Below are positions 26,145 to 34,392 of a stretch of DNA of 64,000 bases, one piece after another. This DNA is from Ornithinibacillus xuwenensis (lineage in GTDB: Bacteria; Bacillota; Bacilli; Bacillales; Amphibacillaceae), in assembly GCF_039614845.1 (NCBI RefSeq), contig NZ_JBDIML010000003.1, positions 558,001 to 622,000 on the forward strand, written 5' to 3'. The translations under genes and the position numbers were made by a program. Numbering within the stretch: position 1 is the first letter of the stretch; every line of letters begins with the position of its first letter. Below the pieces are notes generated by a model. The model was not told the origin of the DNA. It did not search any database and saw only the letters and a program-made list of their open reading frames with translations.

Positions 26145-26372
26145 TTATGCTTTTTGAATATAAAAGTAGAGAACTTCTTCTTCTGTCTTTTGTTCTAAAA
26201 CAGTATGTCCACCTGATTTTGCCCAAGCAGGTATATCGTTTAATGCGCCTTTATCTGTTACAAGCACTTCAAGTACTTCACCAGAATTAATGGTGTCAAT
26301 TGCTTTCTTCGTTTTAACAATTGGCATTGGACATGCCAGACCTTTTGCATCTAAGGTTTTGATAATATCCAT
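26145..26372 (-). CDS. yrkI: TusA-family sulfur carrier protein
   Basis: A 75-aa sulfur carrier with the family motif LDAKGLACPMPIVKTKKAI; Cys14 of C-P-M-P is the persulfide-bearing residue. It receives sulfur from rhodanese or DsrE partners. It corresponds to YrkI in the B. subtilis yrkEFHIJ cluster and lies between yrkH and yrkJ here too. It has no counterpart in the second cluster of this window. GGAGG ribosome site. Confidence 0.92.
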   Translation of the reverse strand: MDIIKTLDAKGLACPMPIVKTKKAIDTINSGEVLEVLVTDKGALNDIPAWAKSGGHTVLEQKTEEEVLYFYIQKA

Positions 26373-26496
26373 GTCATTCTCCTCCGTTTTTCTAAAGTTA
26401 TATCGATTGATTAGATTTTTCAGAGCACTTCTATTCTATCTTGAGCCATTTTATCTTGTGATCAGCAAAGAATGGCAAGCAGCTTTCACATAATAC

Positions 26497-27624
26497 TTAT
26501 CGAACTGCACAGCGATTTGGGCCGATTTCCATTTCTGTTTGTTCATCAGAGTTTGGAGTGATTTTCCCCATGTTAACTTGACGAATTTCCGCGTAAGCAT
26601 TTGGCTGTGGTGGTAAGTTATCCGTTACAATACCTCTGAACTCCGCTTCGTCTTCGATGTTAAGACCATGATTTTCTTTGAAGAGCTCACCAAGACGTTT
26701 GGCCACAGTACCATCTTCATTCAATTCATCGATAATCATAAAGTGTGCAGGTAATACTACTAGATTCTCAGCTAGTTCACGATAACGAGAGTATAGTGTC
26801 TTACGCAGATCCCCTACCCAGTCTTCCGCTAGTCCAGCTAAGTCTGGTCGACCGATTGAGTCAATAAATAGAATGTCACCTGTTAATAAAAACTGATTGT
26901 CAATGATAAATGAAGTTGAACCAATCGTATGACCAGGTGAGTATAGGGCATTGACATCAATTTGAGATGCACCGATTTTGACATTAAGACCATCTGTAAG
27001 TGCGGTGTAATCAAATACTACTTCTGTTGCATCTTTTGGCGGCAGATAGTACGTTGCACCTGTTTCAGTTGCAATGTGACGTCCACCCGAGATATGGTCT
27101 GCGTGTAGATGTGTATCAAATACATGCTTGATTTCGACACCTTTTTCTTTAGCGAAGTCAGTAAAAATATCCGTGAAACGGACTGCGTCAATAATTGCCG
27201 CTTCCCCTTCAGAGAGAACCATATAAGAAAGGCACCCTTTACCTAAACGAACAAATTGGTATAGTTCGCCACCATTTTCTAAATTCGCAACCTTAATAGG
27301 TTCCAGGTAGCTACTCCAAGATTTCATTCCACCTTCGAGGTATGCTACCTCAAGACCAGCTTCTGATAGCATTTCAGCAACCATGACAGAAGAGCCTTCT
27401 TTTGCACATACAACTATTACTTCTTTATCCGTTGGTATTTTCGGTAGGATTTCTTCTACTCCATCTAATAATTCAAAGTAAGGTATATTTAAATACTCAA
27501 ATTTGTGCCCTTCAATTTTCCAATCTTCATAAGCATCTGCGTTACGTACGTCCAATATAAATAACGCTTCGTTATCAATTACTTTCCTGGCTACCTGTGC
27601 TGCTGTCCATTTGTTTACTGTCAT
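26497..27624 (-). CDS. yrkH: Rhodanese / persulfide dioxygenase fusion (YrkH-like)
   Basis: Bifunctional enzyme. Residues 1-110 are a rhodanese domain with catalytic Cys in VVCAKEGSS (Cys73); residues 115-340 are a metallo-beta-lactamase persulfide dioxygenase with metal motifs THLHADH, SPGHTIGS, LTGD and LPAHF, and the conserved GRPDLAGLAED. It should convert low-molecular-weight persulfide to sulfite and, through the rhodanese part, thiosulfate. The domain order is rhodanese first, opposite to S. aureus CstB, as in B. subtilis YrkH. The C-terminus ends in MEIGPNRCAVR, with a Cys kept also in the paralogue at 35998-37125. A degenerate CstR-type site overlaps the upstream leader. Confidence 0.92.
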   Translation of the reverse strand: MTVNKWTAAQVARKVIDNEALFILDVRNADAYEDWKIEGHKFEYLNIPYFELLDGVEEILPKIPTDKEVIVVCAKEGSSVMVAEMLSEAGLEVAYLEGGMKSWSSYLEPIKVANLENGGELYQFVRLGKGCLSYMVLSEGEAAIIDAVRFTDIFTDFAKEKGVEIKHVFDTHLHADHISGGRHIATETGATYYLPPKDATEVVFDYTALTDGLNVKIGASQIDVNALYSPGHTIGSTSFIIDNQFLLTGDILFIDSIGRPDLAGLAEDWVGDLRKTLYSRYRELAENLVVLPAHFMIIDELNEDGTVAKRLGELFKENHGLNIEDEAEFRGIVTDNLPPQPNAYAEIRQVNMGKITPNSDEQTEMEIGPNRCAVR

Positions 27625-27630
27625 CACCTA

Positions 27631-27650
27631 ATTACCCCCCTAGGTATAAT
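27631..27650. promoter_or_regulatory. cstR operator: Degenerate CstR-type operator upstream of yrkH
   Basis: ATTACC-CCCCTA-GGTATAAT, an imperfect inverted repeat that ends only a few bases before the yrkH start and includes the G-rich stretch that may also act as ribosome site on the minus strand. Binding here could block translation start as well as transcription. Confidence 0.5.
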
Positions 27651-27707
27651 TATATCTATTTTTTTGCAGTGGAGATAATCTCCACTGCCTGAAGTTTTTT
27701 CCTCTTA

Positions 27708-28103
27708 TTAGAAAGTTAACGTTGGTGCTGCATCTTTTGCATACTCTAAGAACGTTACTGCTCCACCAACTTCGATTCCATCTACGAAATCTTCTTTAGT
27801 AAGTCCCATAACATCCATGGTCATTTGACATGCAATAAATTTAACACCTAGTTCTTGAGCCATTTCCACTAATTGTGGGATAGAAGGTACATTTGCTTTT
27901 TCAAAGCCTTCTGCAAAATGTTCTTTACCTGCAGGCATTTCTAACGCATGCATGGCCTGTTTATGAATTAAGTTTAAACCTTCAAACGTAAAGAAAATTT
28001 GTACCTCTTTTTCTGATGCTGCTGCTGCAGTTGCAATATTGAATACTTTGTATGCATCAAACATTCCACCGTTTGCTGCAATAATAGCTACCTTATTTGA
28101 CAT
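27708..28103 (-). CDS. yrkE: DsrE/DsrF-family sulfur-relay protein
   Basis: A 131-aa DsrE-like protein: VAIIAANGGMFDAYKVFNIATAAAASEKE at the N-terminus and the conserved Cys92 in FIACQMTMDVMGL, which can carry sulfane sulfur. It matches the DsrE/DsrF/DrsH family (PF13686) and B. subtilis YrkE. It sits between the TusA-rhodanese fusion (12 bases) and the rhodanese-dioxygenase fusion, so the three genes form a sulfur-relay unit. Intact paralogue at 37143-37541. Confidence 0.9.
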   Translation of the reverse strand: MSNKVAIIAANGGMFDAYKVFNIATAAAASEKEVQIFFTFEGLNLIHKQAMHALEMPAGKEHFAEGFEKANVPSIPQLVEMAQELGVKFIACQMTMDVMGLTKEDFVDGIEVGGAVTFLEYAKDAAPTLTF

Positions 28104-28115
28104 AATAAATTCCTC

Positions 28116-28667
28116 CTAGATATCTTTTGTTATTTTTCCGTTCCACTCCGTCATACCTGGTAGAACGTTAAAAACTTTTGAAAAACCATTCTTTACTAAT
28201 AATTGTGCTGCCAAGTCAGATCGTTTCCCTGTACGGCATATTACATAGATTTCTTTTTCTTTATCCAGTTCCTCAAGGCGTGATTCTAGTTCTCCCATAG
28301 GAATCGATTTTGCACCATCAATATGACCAAATGCATATTCTGCTGCTTCACGTACGTCTAAAAGTAGTCCATCATGTGATTCGACTTCTTGCAATGAAAC
28401 AGTATGTTCAAAGGCTTTTTCTACTTCTGGCTCGCTAGAACCTTTGCGGATGTAGTGATACAGTACATCGCCATCCTCCACTGTTCCTAAATATTGGTGG
28501 CCCACAGAACCCGCCCATGCAGCCAAATCGGCCTTAGATCCTTTGTCAGTTGCTTGAACTTCCAATACCTGACCTTCTTCTAAATCAGTGATTGCTTTTT
28601 TCGTTTTTACAATCGGCATTGGACATGCAAAGCCTTTTGCATCTAGTTGATGATTTGCTTGAATCAT
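28116..28667 (-). CDS. yrkF: TusA-rhodanese fusion sulfurtransferase
   Basis: Two-domain sulfur carrier, 183 aa, like B. subtilis YrkF. Residues 1-75: TusA domain with LDAKGFACPMPIVKTKKAI and Cys15. Residues 85-180: rhodanese domain with LLLDVREAAEYAFGHIDGAKSIPMG and active-site loop CRTGKRS, Cys144. Both sulfur-bearing cysteines are present, so intramolecular persulfide transfer is plausible. First gene of the yrk operon. The ribosome site AAGGGGG is part of a CstR-type palindrome (28673-28686). Confidence 0.93.
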   Translation of the reverse strand: MIQANHQLDAKGFACPMPIVKTKKAITDLEEGQVLEVQATDKGSKADLAAWAGSVGHQYLGTVEDGDVLYHYIRKGSSEPEVEKAFEHTVSLQEVESHDGLLLDVREAAEYAFGHIDGAKSIPMGELESRLEELDKEKEIYVICRTGKRSDLAAQLLVKNGFSKVFNVLPGMTEWNGKITKDI

Positions 28668-28672
28668 ATAGT

Positions 28673-28686
28673 TACCCCCTTAGGTA
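28673..28686. promoter_or_regulatory. cstR operator: CstR-type operator overlapping yrkF ribosome site
   Basis: TACC-CCCTTA-GGTA, six bases ahead of the yrkF start. On the minus strand the AAGGGGG of its right arm is the Shine-Dalgarno sequence, so repressor site and ribosome site coincide. Confidence 0.55.
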
Positions 28687-28727
28687 TTATTTTCATCAAA
28701 AAAATAAAGTAATGTAGACATCTATTT

Positions 28728-28745
28728 TATACCTATACGGGTATA
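28728..28745. promoter_or_regulatory. cstR operator: CstR-type operator in yrkF promoter
   Basis: TATACC-TATACG-GGTATA, 6-bp arms with a 6-base centre, about 60 bases upstream of yrkF. Confidence 0.65.
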
Positions 28746-28850
28746 AATTTTAGCAATAAATTAGTCATTATGATAAACGACAATTATGTGATGCCTTTTT
28801 GATGTTCCCACTGATTTCGCTCGTGGGAAATTAATTACATGACTTATAAT

Positions 28851-28866
28851 ATACCCCGTGGGGTAA
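28851..28866. promoter_or_regulatory. cstR operator: CstR-type operator, distal yrkF promoter
   Basis: TACCCC-GT-GGGGTA, perfect 6-bp arms with a 2-base centre, about 185 bases upstream of yrkF; a G/C-rich variant of the motif. Confidence 0.65.
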
Positions 28867-29011
28867 AAAGTCAACCCGTTGTTCTTAACTTTTTTATGAG
28901 TTGAGTTTATTTAGTTTGGAATAGATACTTAGGATTTTGTTACGGTGCTTCTCGCTAACAGGGGCATCCCATTCTTATGGCCGCATCTCCCCACAAAAGG
29001 GCATATGCATT

Positions 29012-30085
29012 TCACACACCGACAGGCAGTTCAAACCAAAAACAATGCACATTCCCTTCCGAGGTCACACCTATGTTTCCTTGATGATATTCGATAATTT
29101 CCTTCGATATAGCCAGTCCTAATCCAGAGCCACCTAATTCTCGTGACCTAGATTGGTCAACACGATAAAAGCGTTCAAATATTTTTTCTTGTTCTTCAGG
29201 GAAAATTGGTTTGCCAGGGCCTGTTATCGCAAACTTATAGTTCGACTGGTTTCTACTCCCTTTTATGATAATAGCACCAGTACCCTCATAATATCGGATC
29301 GCATTATCTAAGTAATTACTAATGACTTGCGAAATGGCACCGCTATTAACGGTCAACGACTCAGAATCGACATCAACTGAAATCATGATATTCTTTTGTT
29401 TTACCTTCCAGCGAAACATTTCAACCGATTGTTCCACTAGTTTCTTTATATCTACTGGCGTTTTTTCAGAAAATGCCTGGGTAGAGATGTACTCCCACTC
29501 TTTTAATTGTTCCATTTGCTCTACTAAGCGAATTAGTCGTTTCGTTTCCCCATAAAGAGAGTGGTATAGTTTCTCATCGCCCTTCACTATTCCATTTTCC
29601 AGTGCACGGAGATAACCATTTAGATTGGACAATGGCGTACGAAATTCATGAGATAAATCAGATAATAGCTTTTTTCTATGTTGTTCATTATCCTGTATCT
29701 GCTTCATTAATTCATTAAAGTGATGGATTAATTCCCCTATTTCCCCATCAGACTTAACAGTAATTCTGTTAGGATATTTACCTTGCTTCATTTCTTTAGT
29801 AGAAGCTATCAACTCTCTTAACGGATGTATTAACTTCTTCGTTAAATAGAAATGGGTTAGACTGCCAATAATGATGGTAGAAATACTAAACATCCACAAA
29901 TATTGAAATAGTGTTGCTTTGAATTGAGCCTGTTTTTGATTGCTCATGGTAACTAACCCATCAGCAAGAACACAAGCTGTATTATAGATTGCCCAGCTAC
30001 TTAATCCAACGAAGGCAGTAATGACCAAAATATTGATAAACGTTAGTCGAAAAAGAAATTGTTTAGGAACAAGTAGATTGTTCAT
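29012..30085 (-). CDS. Sensor histidine kinase
   Basis: Membrane sensor kinase, about 357 aa. Two transmembrane helices (near residues 12-35 and 70-92) bracket a short extracytoplasmic loop of only about 30-35 residues, so the stimulus is probably sensed in or near the membrane. HAMP linker, HisKA with the phospho-acceptor motif LSDLSHEFRTPLSNLNGYL, then HATPase with N-box ISNYLDNAIRYY, and G-boxes ending GSGLGLAISKEI. The ATG at 30085 follows the regulator stop by one base, so the pair is translationally coupled. BaeS/PhoR-type; the signal is unknown. Confidence 0.92.
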   Translation of the reverse strand: MNNLLVPKQFLFRLTFINILVITAFVGLSSWAIYNTACVLADGLVTMSNQKQAQFKATLFQYLWMFSISTIIIGSLTHFYLTKKLIHPLRELIASTKEMKQGKYPNRITVKSDGEIGELIHHFNELMKQIQDNEQHRKKLLSDLSHEFRTPLSNLNGYLRALENGIVKGDEKLYHSLYGETKRLIRLVEQMEQLKEWEYISTQAFSEKTPVDIKKLVEQSVEMFRWKVKQKNIMISVDVDSESLTVNSGAISQVISNYLDNAIRYYEGTGAIIIKGSRNQSNYKFAITGPGKPIFPEEQEKIFERFYRVDQSRSRELGGSGLGLAISKEIIEYHQGNIGVTSEGNVHCFWFELPVGV

Positions 30086-30086
30086 T

Positions 30087-30770
30087 TTATTCCGCAACAA
30101 ATTTATACCCCATTCCTCGTACCGTTATAATCCGCTTCGGCATAGCCGGATTTTCTTCGATTTTCTTCCGTAACTTCTTGATGTGAGCATCAATAGTACG
30201 ATCCAATACTAATTTATCAGCATATGGATATAGCTGATTCATGAGATTTTCTCTAGAAATTACAGTATTTGGATTTTCCATGAAATAATATAGAAGATTA
30301 AATTCATGTTTTGTTAACTTTAACTTTTGATTTAAAAGCATTACCTCACCCTTCCGAGGTTTTATACAAAGCCCGTCATAAGTAATTTTTTGACAAAATT
30401 GACCTGTTCGGCGTAGTACTGCTTCAATATGAGCTAATAGTTCTTCCTGTTCAAATGGCTTAACTAGATAATCATCTGCTCCCATTTTTAAGCCATTTAT
30501 TTTATCCTCCGTACGTGACTTAGCGGATAACATAATAATCGATACTTCATTTCTTTCTTGTGCTCGAACCCATGTGCAAAATTCTTCCCCAGTAAGTTTT
30601 GGAAGCATTAAATCAAGTATAATTAGGCAAGGATGATTTGTTAAAAAGACCTCTTTCGCTTCTTCTCCATCAGCTGCTTCTACCACTTCATAGCCTGCTT
30701 TCTGCAAATAAATCCTAATTAGATCTCGAATCAGCTTATCGTCTTCTACAACTAATATCGTTTGTTTCAT
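30087..30770 (-). CDS. OmpR-family response regulator
   Basis: A 227-aa regulator: receiver domain with acidic pocket VVEDD, phospho-acceptor Asp53 in IILDLMLPKLTGEEF, Thr/Ser and Lys switch residues (MLSAKSRTED, YLVKPF), then a winged-helix output domain with KLTKHEFNLLYYFMENPN and DRTIDAHIKKLRKKIEENP. Operon with the adjacent kinase. Situated between the two yrk clusters; whether it regulates them cannot be told from sequence. Confidence 0.93.
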   Translation of the reverse strand: MKQTILVVEDDKLIRDLIRIYLQKAGYEVVEAADGEEAKEVFLTNHPCLIILDLMLPKLTGEEFCTWVRAQERNEVSIIMLSAKSRTEDKINGLKMGADDYLVKPFEQEELLAHIEAVLRRTGQFCQKITYDGLCIKPRKGEVMLLNQKLKLTKHEFNLLYYFMENPNTVISRENLMNQLYPYADKLVLDRTIDAHIKKLRKKIEENPAMPKRIITVRGMGYKFVAE

Positions 30771-31074
30771 TCTTTCACCTCTTGCCCATTATACTACACA
30801 CTATGTTTTAGCTTCTTAATCACATATACTATTCATGTCTAGAATAGCTTGCTATACAATTATTTTTACATACATACAAACAATGGCTATTTTAGCTTAT
30901 CTCTTCAATGTGAAAATTCAATGAAAGTTATTCAACTTTTTATTTATATTCAAAAAAATAAAGAGTTTCGTCATGATGACAAAACCCTTAAATCAAGTAT
31001 TTAAATCACTTATGTTTGTAATCAATTTATCAACGGCCAAGATTTCATTTTTTATAATTGTTTTTCACAACAAA
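30771..31074. other. Intergenic region, two-component promoter side
   Basis: This 304-base gap contains the promoter side of the response-regulator gene and the terminator of the cupin gene (30963-30987). Nothing else was recognised. Confidence 0.6.
30963..30987 (-). terminator. Terminator of the cupin gene
   Basis: GTTTTGTCATCATGACGAAAC hairpin on the minus strand (one mismatch in the stem), followed by TCTTTATTTTTTTG, about 90 bases past the cupin stop. Confidence 0.75.
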
Positions 31075-31890
31075 TCAATACATATTTTTACTTTGCTGTA
31101 GAAGTTTTGATTCTCCAGTACGCTCCCATTCTTCTACTGTTTCATAGGCATCCTCAGGTGAATATCCCTTTCCGACAAGAACACCCATCAAGATAAATTC
31201 TTGAAGAATATGTGTAGCATTAATACCTCTTTTCACATCTTCTAGCCCCTCATTTACTAAAAACTTCGTATATTGAACCCATTCATCTGGTGTTCTACCA
31301 AAAACATCTGTATTTCCTTGATTACTTCCTTCTTCTGCAGCCATTGAATCCGCTTTTGTTTGATGAACAGTTCCATGCGGGTGGTGAGGTGGTGCATAGA
31401 TAGTATAAAGCTTTAATGGGGTGTTACCTGTATTCGTTAAATTATGCCATGTTCCAGCCGGTACCATAATAGCTGAATCATCATTAACTCTTCTTTCAAA
31501 GTCAAGGTTATCCTTACTCTTACCCATTTGAACAATTCCTTGACCTTGTTCAACTCGCAGGAATTGATCTGTGTCAGGATGTATTTCCAAACCGATATTT
31601 TCTCCTGCTTTAAGGCTCATTAATGTAACTTGTAAGTGTGTTCCAGTCCATATAGCGGTACGATACGTATTGTTCTGTTTTGCAGCCTGATTAATATTTA
31701 CAACATATTGGTTAGGCCCATTATCTACAACCCGAACAGCTGTAGGTTGGTTAAACGAATTAATTTCGGTTGGATTTATTCCCACTTGGTAGTCCCAATA
31801 ATTAGACTGTCTCATATCAATATTCATTGGAGCATTTACATAATGGGCATAGGGTATTTGATGTAGATAGTTATATGGAACAAAGTACAT
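31075..31890 (-). CDS. Cupin-domain protein
   Basis: A 271-aa protein. The first 65 residues are Tyr/Asn/Pro-rich and resemble spore-coat-type tails. Residues about 75-180 form a cupin barrel: motif 1 GLEIHPDTDQFLRVEQGQG with H-x-D and E ligands, motif 2 VPAGTWHNLTNTGNTPLKLYTIYAPPHHPHGT with its His. The C-terminal 80 residues are helical (EEWERTGESKLLQQ). Mannose-6-phosphate-isomerase-like cupins of this layout occur in spore formers; the activity is unknown. The start at 31890 is favoured by AGAGGA eight bases upstream. Divergent from the DUF2202 gene. Confidence 0.8.
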   Translation of the reverse strand: MYFVPYNYLHQIPYAHYVNAPMNIDMRQSNYWDYQVGINPTEINSFNQPTAVRVVDNGPNQYVVNINQAAKQNNTYRTAIWTGTHLQVTLMSLKAGENIGLEIHPDTDQFLRVEQGQGIVQMGKSKDNLDFERRVNDDSAIMVPAGTWHNLTNTGNTPLKLYTIYAPPHHPHGTVHQTKADSMAAEEGSNQGNTDVFGRTPDEWVQYTKFLVNEGLEDVKRGINATHILQEFILMGVLVGKGYSPEDAYETVEEWERTGESKLLQQSKNMY

Positions 31891-32061
31891 ATTCATCTTC
31901 CTCTCAATTAATAGGTAGTTAAATCACCTAATATTCATACTATGCAATAGGTAATGGCCTGAATGGGCGAAAACCTATTCATTCATTCTATGTAATCTAG
32001 AACTACTAGCTATTAAGTGCATAAGATATGTTAAGAGTCTAATAATAGGAGGAAAAAACAA

Positions 32062-32520
32062 ATGTATGGTGATAATTTAATTCGTCAAGTTGAAAATTAC
32101 GGTGCAAAAGGAGCATTAAATGCTATCTCATTAACATTACCTCAAATGTTGACATATGCTCTTGAGGACGAATATCTAGCTCAAGCTAGGTACAATAATA
32201 CGTTAGAAACCTTTGGTTATATTCGTACATTTGCACAAATTAGAGAAGCAGAATTGCGACATATTAATGCATTATTACCTCTTTTTTATCGTTACCAGAT
32301 TCCGATTCCAGAAGACATATCATCTTCATTTATTACTATACCAGATAACATTAAGGAAGCGTATGCTGCTGGCGTACAAGGGGAGATTGATAATATCGCT
32401 ATGTACGATAAATTTTTATCCCTTAATATCCCAACCGATGTCCGACTCGTTTTTACACAACTGCGTAATGCATCAACAAACCATCTTGCAGCATTTGATA
32501 GGGGACTTGCAAGGATGTAA
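32062..32520 (+). CDS. DUF2202 ferritin-like protein
   Basis: A 152-aa four-helix protein of the ferritin-like superfamily (DUF2202, PF09968). Candidate di-metal ligands: Glu in YALEDEYLAQARYNN, the E-x-x-H pair in REAELRHINALLP, Glu in GVQGEIDNIAMYDKF and His in STNHLAAFDRG. A ribosome site GGAGG precedes ATG and a terminator follows. Divergent from a cupin gene with only about 170 bases between. Function unknown; metal or peroxide handling is possible by fold alone. Confidence 0.82.
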   Translation: MYGDNLIRQVENYGAKGALNAISLTLPQMLTYALEDEYLAQARYNNTLETFGYIRTFAQIREAELRHINALLPLFYRYQIPIPEDISSSFITIPDNIKEAYAAGVQGEIDNIAMYDKFLSLNIPTDVRLVFTQLRNASTNHLAAFDRGLARM

Positions 32521-32547
32521 CATAGTTGGCTAAATAAAAATATAAAA

Positions 32548-32577
32548 AGCCGTTCTCCATTAAAAAAGAGTACGGCT
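32548..32577 (+). terminator. Terminator of DUF2202 gene
   Basis: AGCCGTTCTC pairs with GAGTACGGCT (one mismatch), followed after AAAAC by a run of seven T, 28 bases past the stop. Confidence 0.75.
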
Positions 32578-32625
32578 AAAACTTTTTTTGTATAAATTTA
32601 ATTATCCTTTAAACCTTATAAATAC

Positions 32626-32981
32626 TTATTTATCTCGAATTTCGATCATTTCAACAATATCTATAGCATCTTTAACAGACTGTACCATAGCACAATTTTT
32701 CACTGCTAATTCCAGAGACTTTTGTAATTGATACAACTCTAAATTCTTGCCATAAACAATATAATGAAGTGAGATTTTTGTAACTTTATTTGCTTCTTCT
32801 TCATTTCTTTCAATATCTGTTTCTATATCTATTGAATCAGCACCCCACCACTGCAACCAGCAAGTGAAGAAACAAGTAACTGTACTGGCCGAAAGCCAAT
32901 TTCGGGATTACTTGAAATAGCTAACATGCCATATTCGAAGTCCCCTTGCACTTCACCATTCTCTCCTACATGAAACTTCAT
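32626..32981 (-). pseudogene. OsmC-family protein, frameshifted and internally deleted
   Basis: The upstream half starts at ATG 32981 with ribosome site GGAGGAG and reads as OsmC: MKFHVGENGEVQGDFEYG, then FRPVQLLVSSLAGCSGG with the peroxidatic Cys, then runs to a stop after four residues (VLIQ). The downstream half continues in another frame: DSIDIETDIERNEEEANKV, then YIVYGKNLELYQLQKSLELAVKNCAMVQSV with the second Cys. About 8-10 residues expected between the halves (the RKILEK-type helix after SGG) are missing. A small deletion therefore broke an organic-hydroperoxide/persulfide-type OsmC gene. A sequencing artefact is less likely because residues are missing. Confidence 0.82.
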
Positions 32982-33014
32982 TCTTTCTCCTCCAAACTCC
33001 TTAATAGATGAAAA

Positions 33015-33614
33015 TTATTCCATCTTCTCAAATTCTTGAACCATTAAATCATAATTCATTGCTCCAAACGCCCTGTAACTGATAATACCATTAGAATCAA
33101 TCATATATGTGGTCGGAATCGGTTGGATTGCATAGAGATTCGCCACATCTAAATTCGTATCCATTAATATCGGAAATGTTAATTTGAAATCGTCAGTAAA
33201 CTTCTCCACGTCCTCCACACTTTTTTCTGTGTCTGATAAATTCACTGCTAATATTACAATATCCTTATCTTGATGAAACTCTTCCATATCTGGCATTTCT
33301 GCTCGACAAGGTGGACACCATGTTGCCCAAAAGTTAATCATCACTCGGCTACCATGGAAATCTGATAGTTTCACCGTATCTCCAGTTAACGTATCCAACT
33401 GAAAGTCTGGTGCTTTGTTACCAACTTCTAATCCAATAACAGGCTCTTTTGTTCCTGTATCACCAGCCTCTTCCTTTTTGGAGTCTTCTTCTACTTCTTG
33501 CACATCCTCCACATTCGCAAATTGATCCGCAGATTTTCTATTGGAATTAATAAAATCAAATAATGCCCACCCTAACATACCAATTACAACAACGATAAGT
33601 ATCCACTTTTTCAT
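33015..33614 (-). CDS. TlpA/ResA-like thiol-disulfide oxidoreductase
   Basis: Extracytoplasmic thioredoxin-fold reductase anchored by an N-terminal helix (WILIVVVIGMLGWALF). After an acidic linker (residues 25-60) comes a redoxin domain with FWATWCPPCRAEMPD (Cys100, Cys103) and cis-Pro IQPIPTTYMI. It is likely reduced by the CcdA protein encoded 20 bases upstream, and may serve cytochrome c maturation or, given the setting, extracytoplasmic persulfide/disulfide reduction. The length of 199 aa is normal for ResA/StoA-type proteins. Confidence 0.9.
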   Translation of the reverse strand: MKKWILIVVVIGMLGWALFDFINSNRKSADQFANVEDVQEVEEDSKKEEAGDTGTKEPVIGLEVGNKAPDFQLDTLTGDTVKLSDFHGSRVMINFWATWCPPCRAEMPDMEEFHQDKDIVILAVNLSDTEKSVEDVEKFTDDFKLTFPILMDTNLDVANLYAIQPIPTTYMIDSNGIISYRAFGAMNYDLMVQEFEKME

Positions 33615-33633
33615 GGAATATACCTCCTTAATT

Positions 33634-34392
33634 TTATCCTAATCTCGCTAACCATGTATCCTGCACTAAATCTAGTAAAAACCCTGAAATACGTGGCATG
33701 AATCCAAAGAACAGAACTACCCCCATGATAATCATCATGACTGCACCTATTTTCATAATGACTTCACTATGTCGGATAATCCATCTTGTTTTGCCAATGA
33801 AAAATGTTAGGATTACAAACGGTAATGTGAATCCAATCACATACATCAATGTATAAAAAATACCTTGACCTGGATTACTAGCAGCTAAAAGCAAAATCGA
33901 ACCAAACATAGGCCCAATACATGGTGTCCATCCCGCTGCAAATCCTAACCCAATAAAGAAAGTACTAAGATACCCCGCTGGTTTTTTCGTGTAATGAAAG
34001 CGTCTTTCCTTCATTAGGGAAGGTATATTAATCCATCCAGCTACAAATAAACCCATCACGATAATGAAGACTCCAGCTATCCGCTGAATGAGCAATCCGG
34101 AATCTCCGATTAATAGCTGTTGTGCCCACTGTCCTAGAAAAGAAGCACTTGCACCTAAGCTAAGAAATACTAAAGATACAGCTAATAGAAAGAAGAAAGA
34201 ATGAGCGAATAACTGTCGAACCATTCTGCTATCCTTACTTCCCTGCAGTTCTTTAACACTAATACCAGTTATGTACGACATATATGCTGGAAAAATTGGT
34301 AAAACACAAGGAGATAAAAAAGATAGTGCACCAGCTCCTATTGCCAAAAGCATTCCAACTAATAACATCGTATCTGTCTCAATAATACCCAT
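33634..34392 (-). CDS. ccdA: CcdA-family thiol-redox membrane protein
   Basis: Six- to seven-helix membrane protein (252 aa) that carries reducing equivalents from cytosolic thioredoxin to extracytoplasmic thiol proteins. The two conserved cysteines are in FLSPCVLPIFPAYMSYI and GWTPCIGPMFG. Its ATG overlaps the upstream gene's stop (TAATG), so it is translationally coupled to the membrane protein at 34392-35039 and followed by the TlpA-like partner. Confidence 0.93.
   Translation of the reverse strand: MGIIETDTMLLVGMLLAIGAGALSFLSPCVLPIFPAYMSYITGISVKELQGSKDSRMVRQLFAHSFFFLLAVSLVFLSLGASASFLGQWAQQLLIGDSGLLIQRIAGVFIIVMGLFVAGWINIPSLMKERRFHYTKKPAGYLSTFFIGLGFAAGWTPCIGPMFGSILLLAASNPGQGIFYTLMYVIGFTLPFVILTFFIGKTRWIIRHSEVIMKIGAVMMIIMGVVLFFGFMPRISGFLLDLVQDTWLARLG

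Larger units (their letters stand above)
28668..29011. promoter_or_regulatory. Regulatory region ahead of the yrk operon
   Basis: This 344-base gap has no gene but three CstR-type palindromes (listed separately at 28673, 28728 and 28851) and a TTCCCAC/GTGGGAA hairpin at 28805-28829. It serves as promoter for yrkF on the minus strand; the part next to 29012 should hold the end of the two-component operon, but no convincing terminator was seen. Confidence 0.6.
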
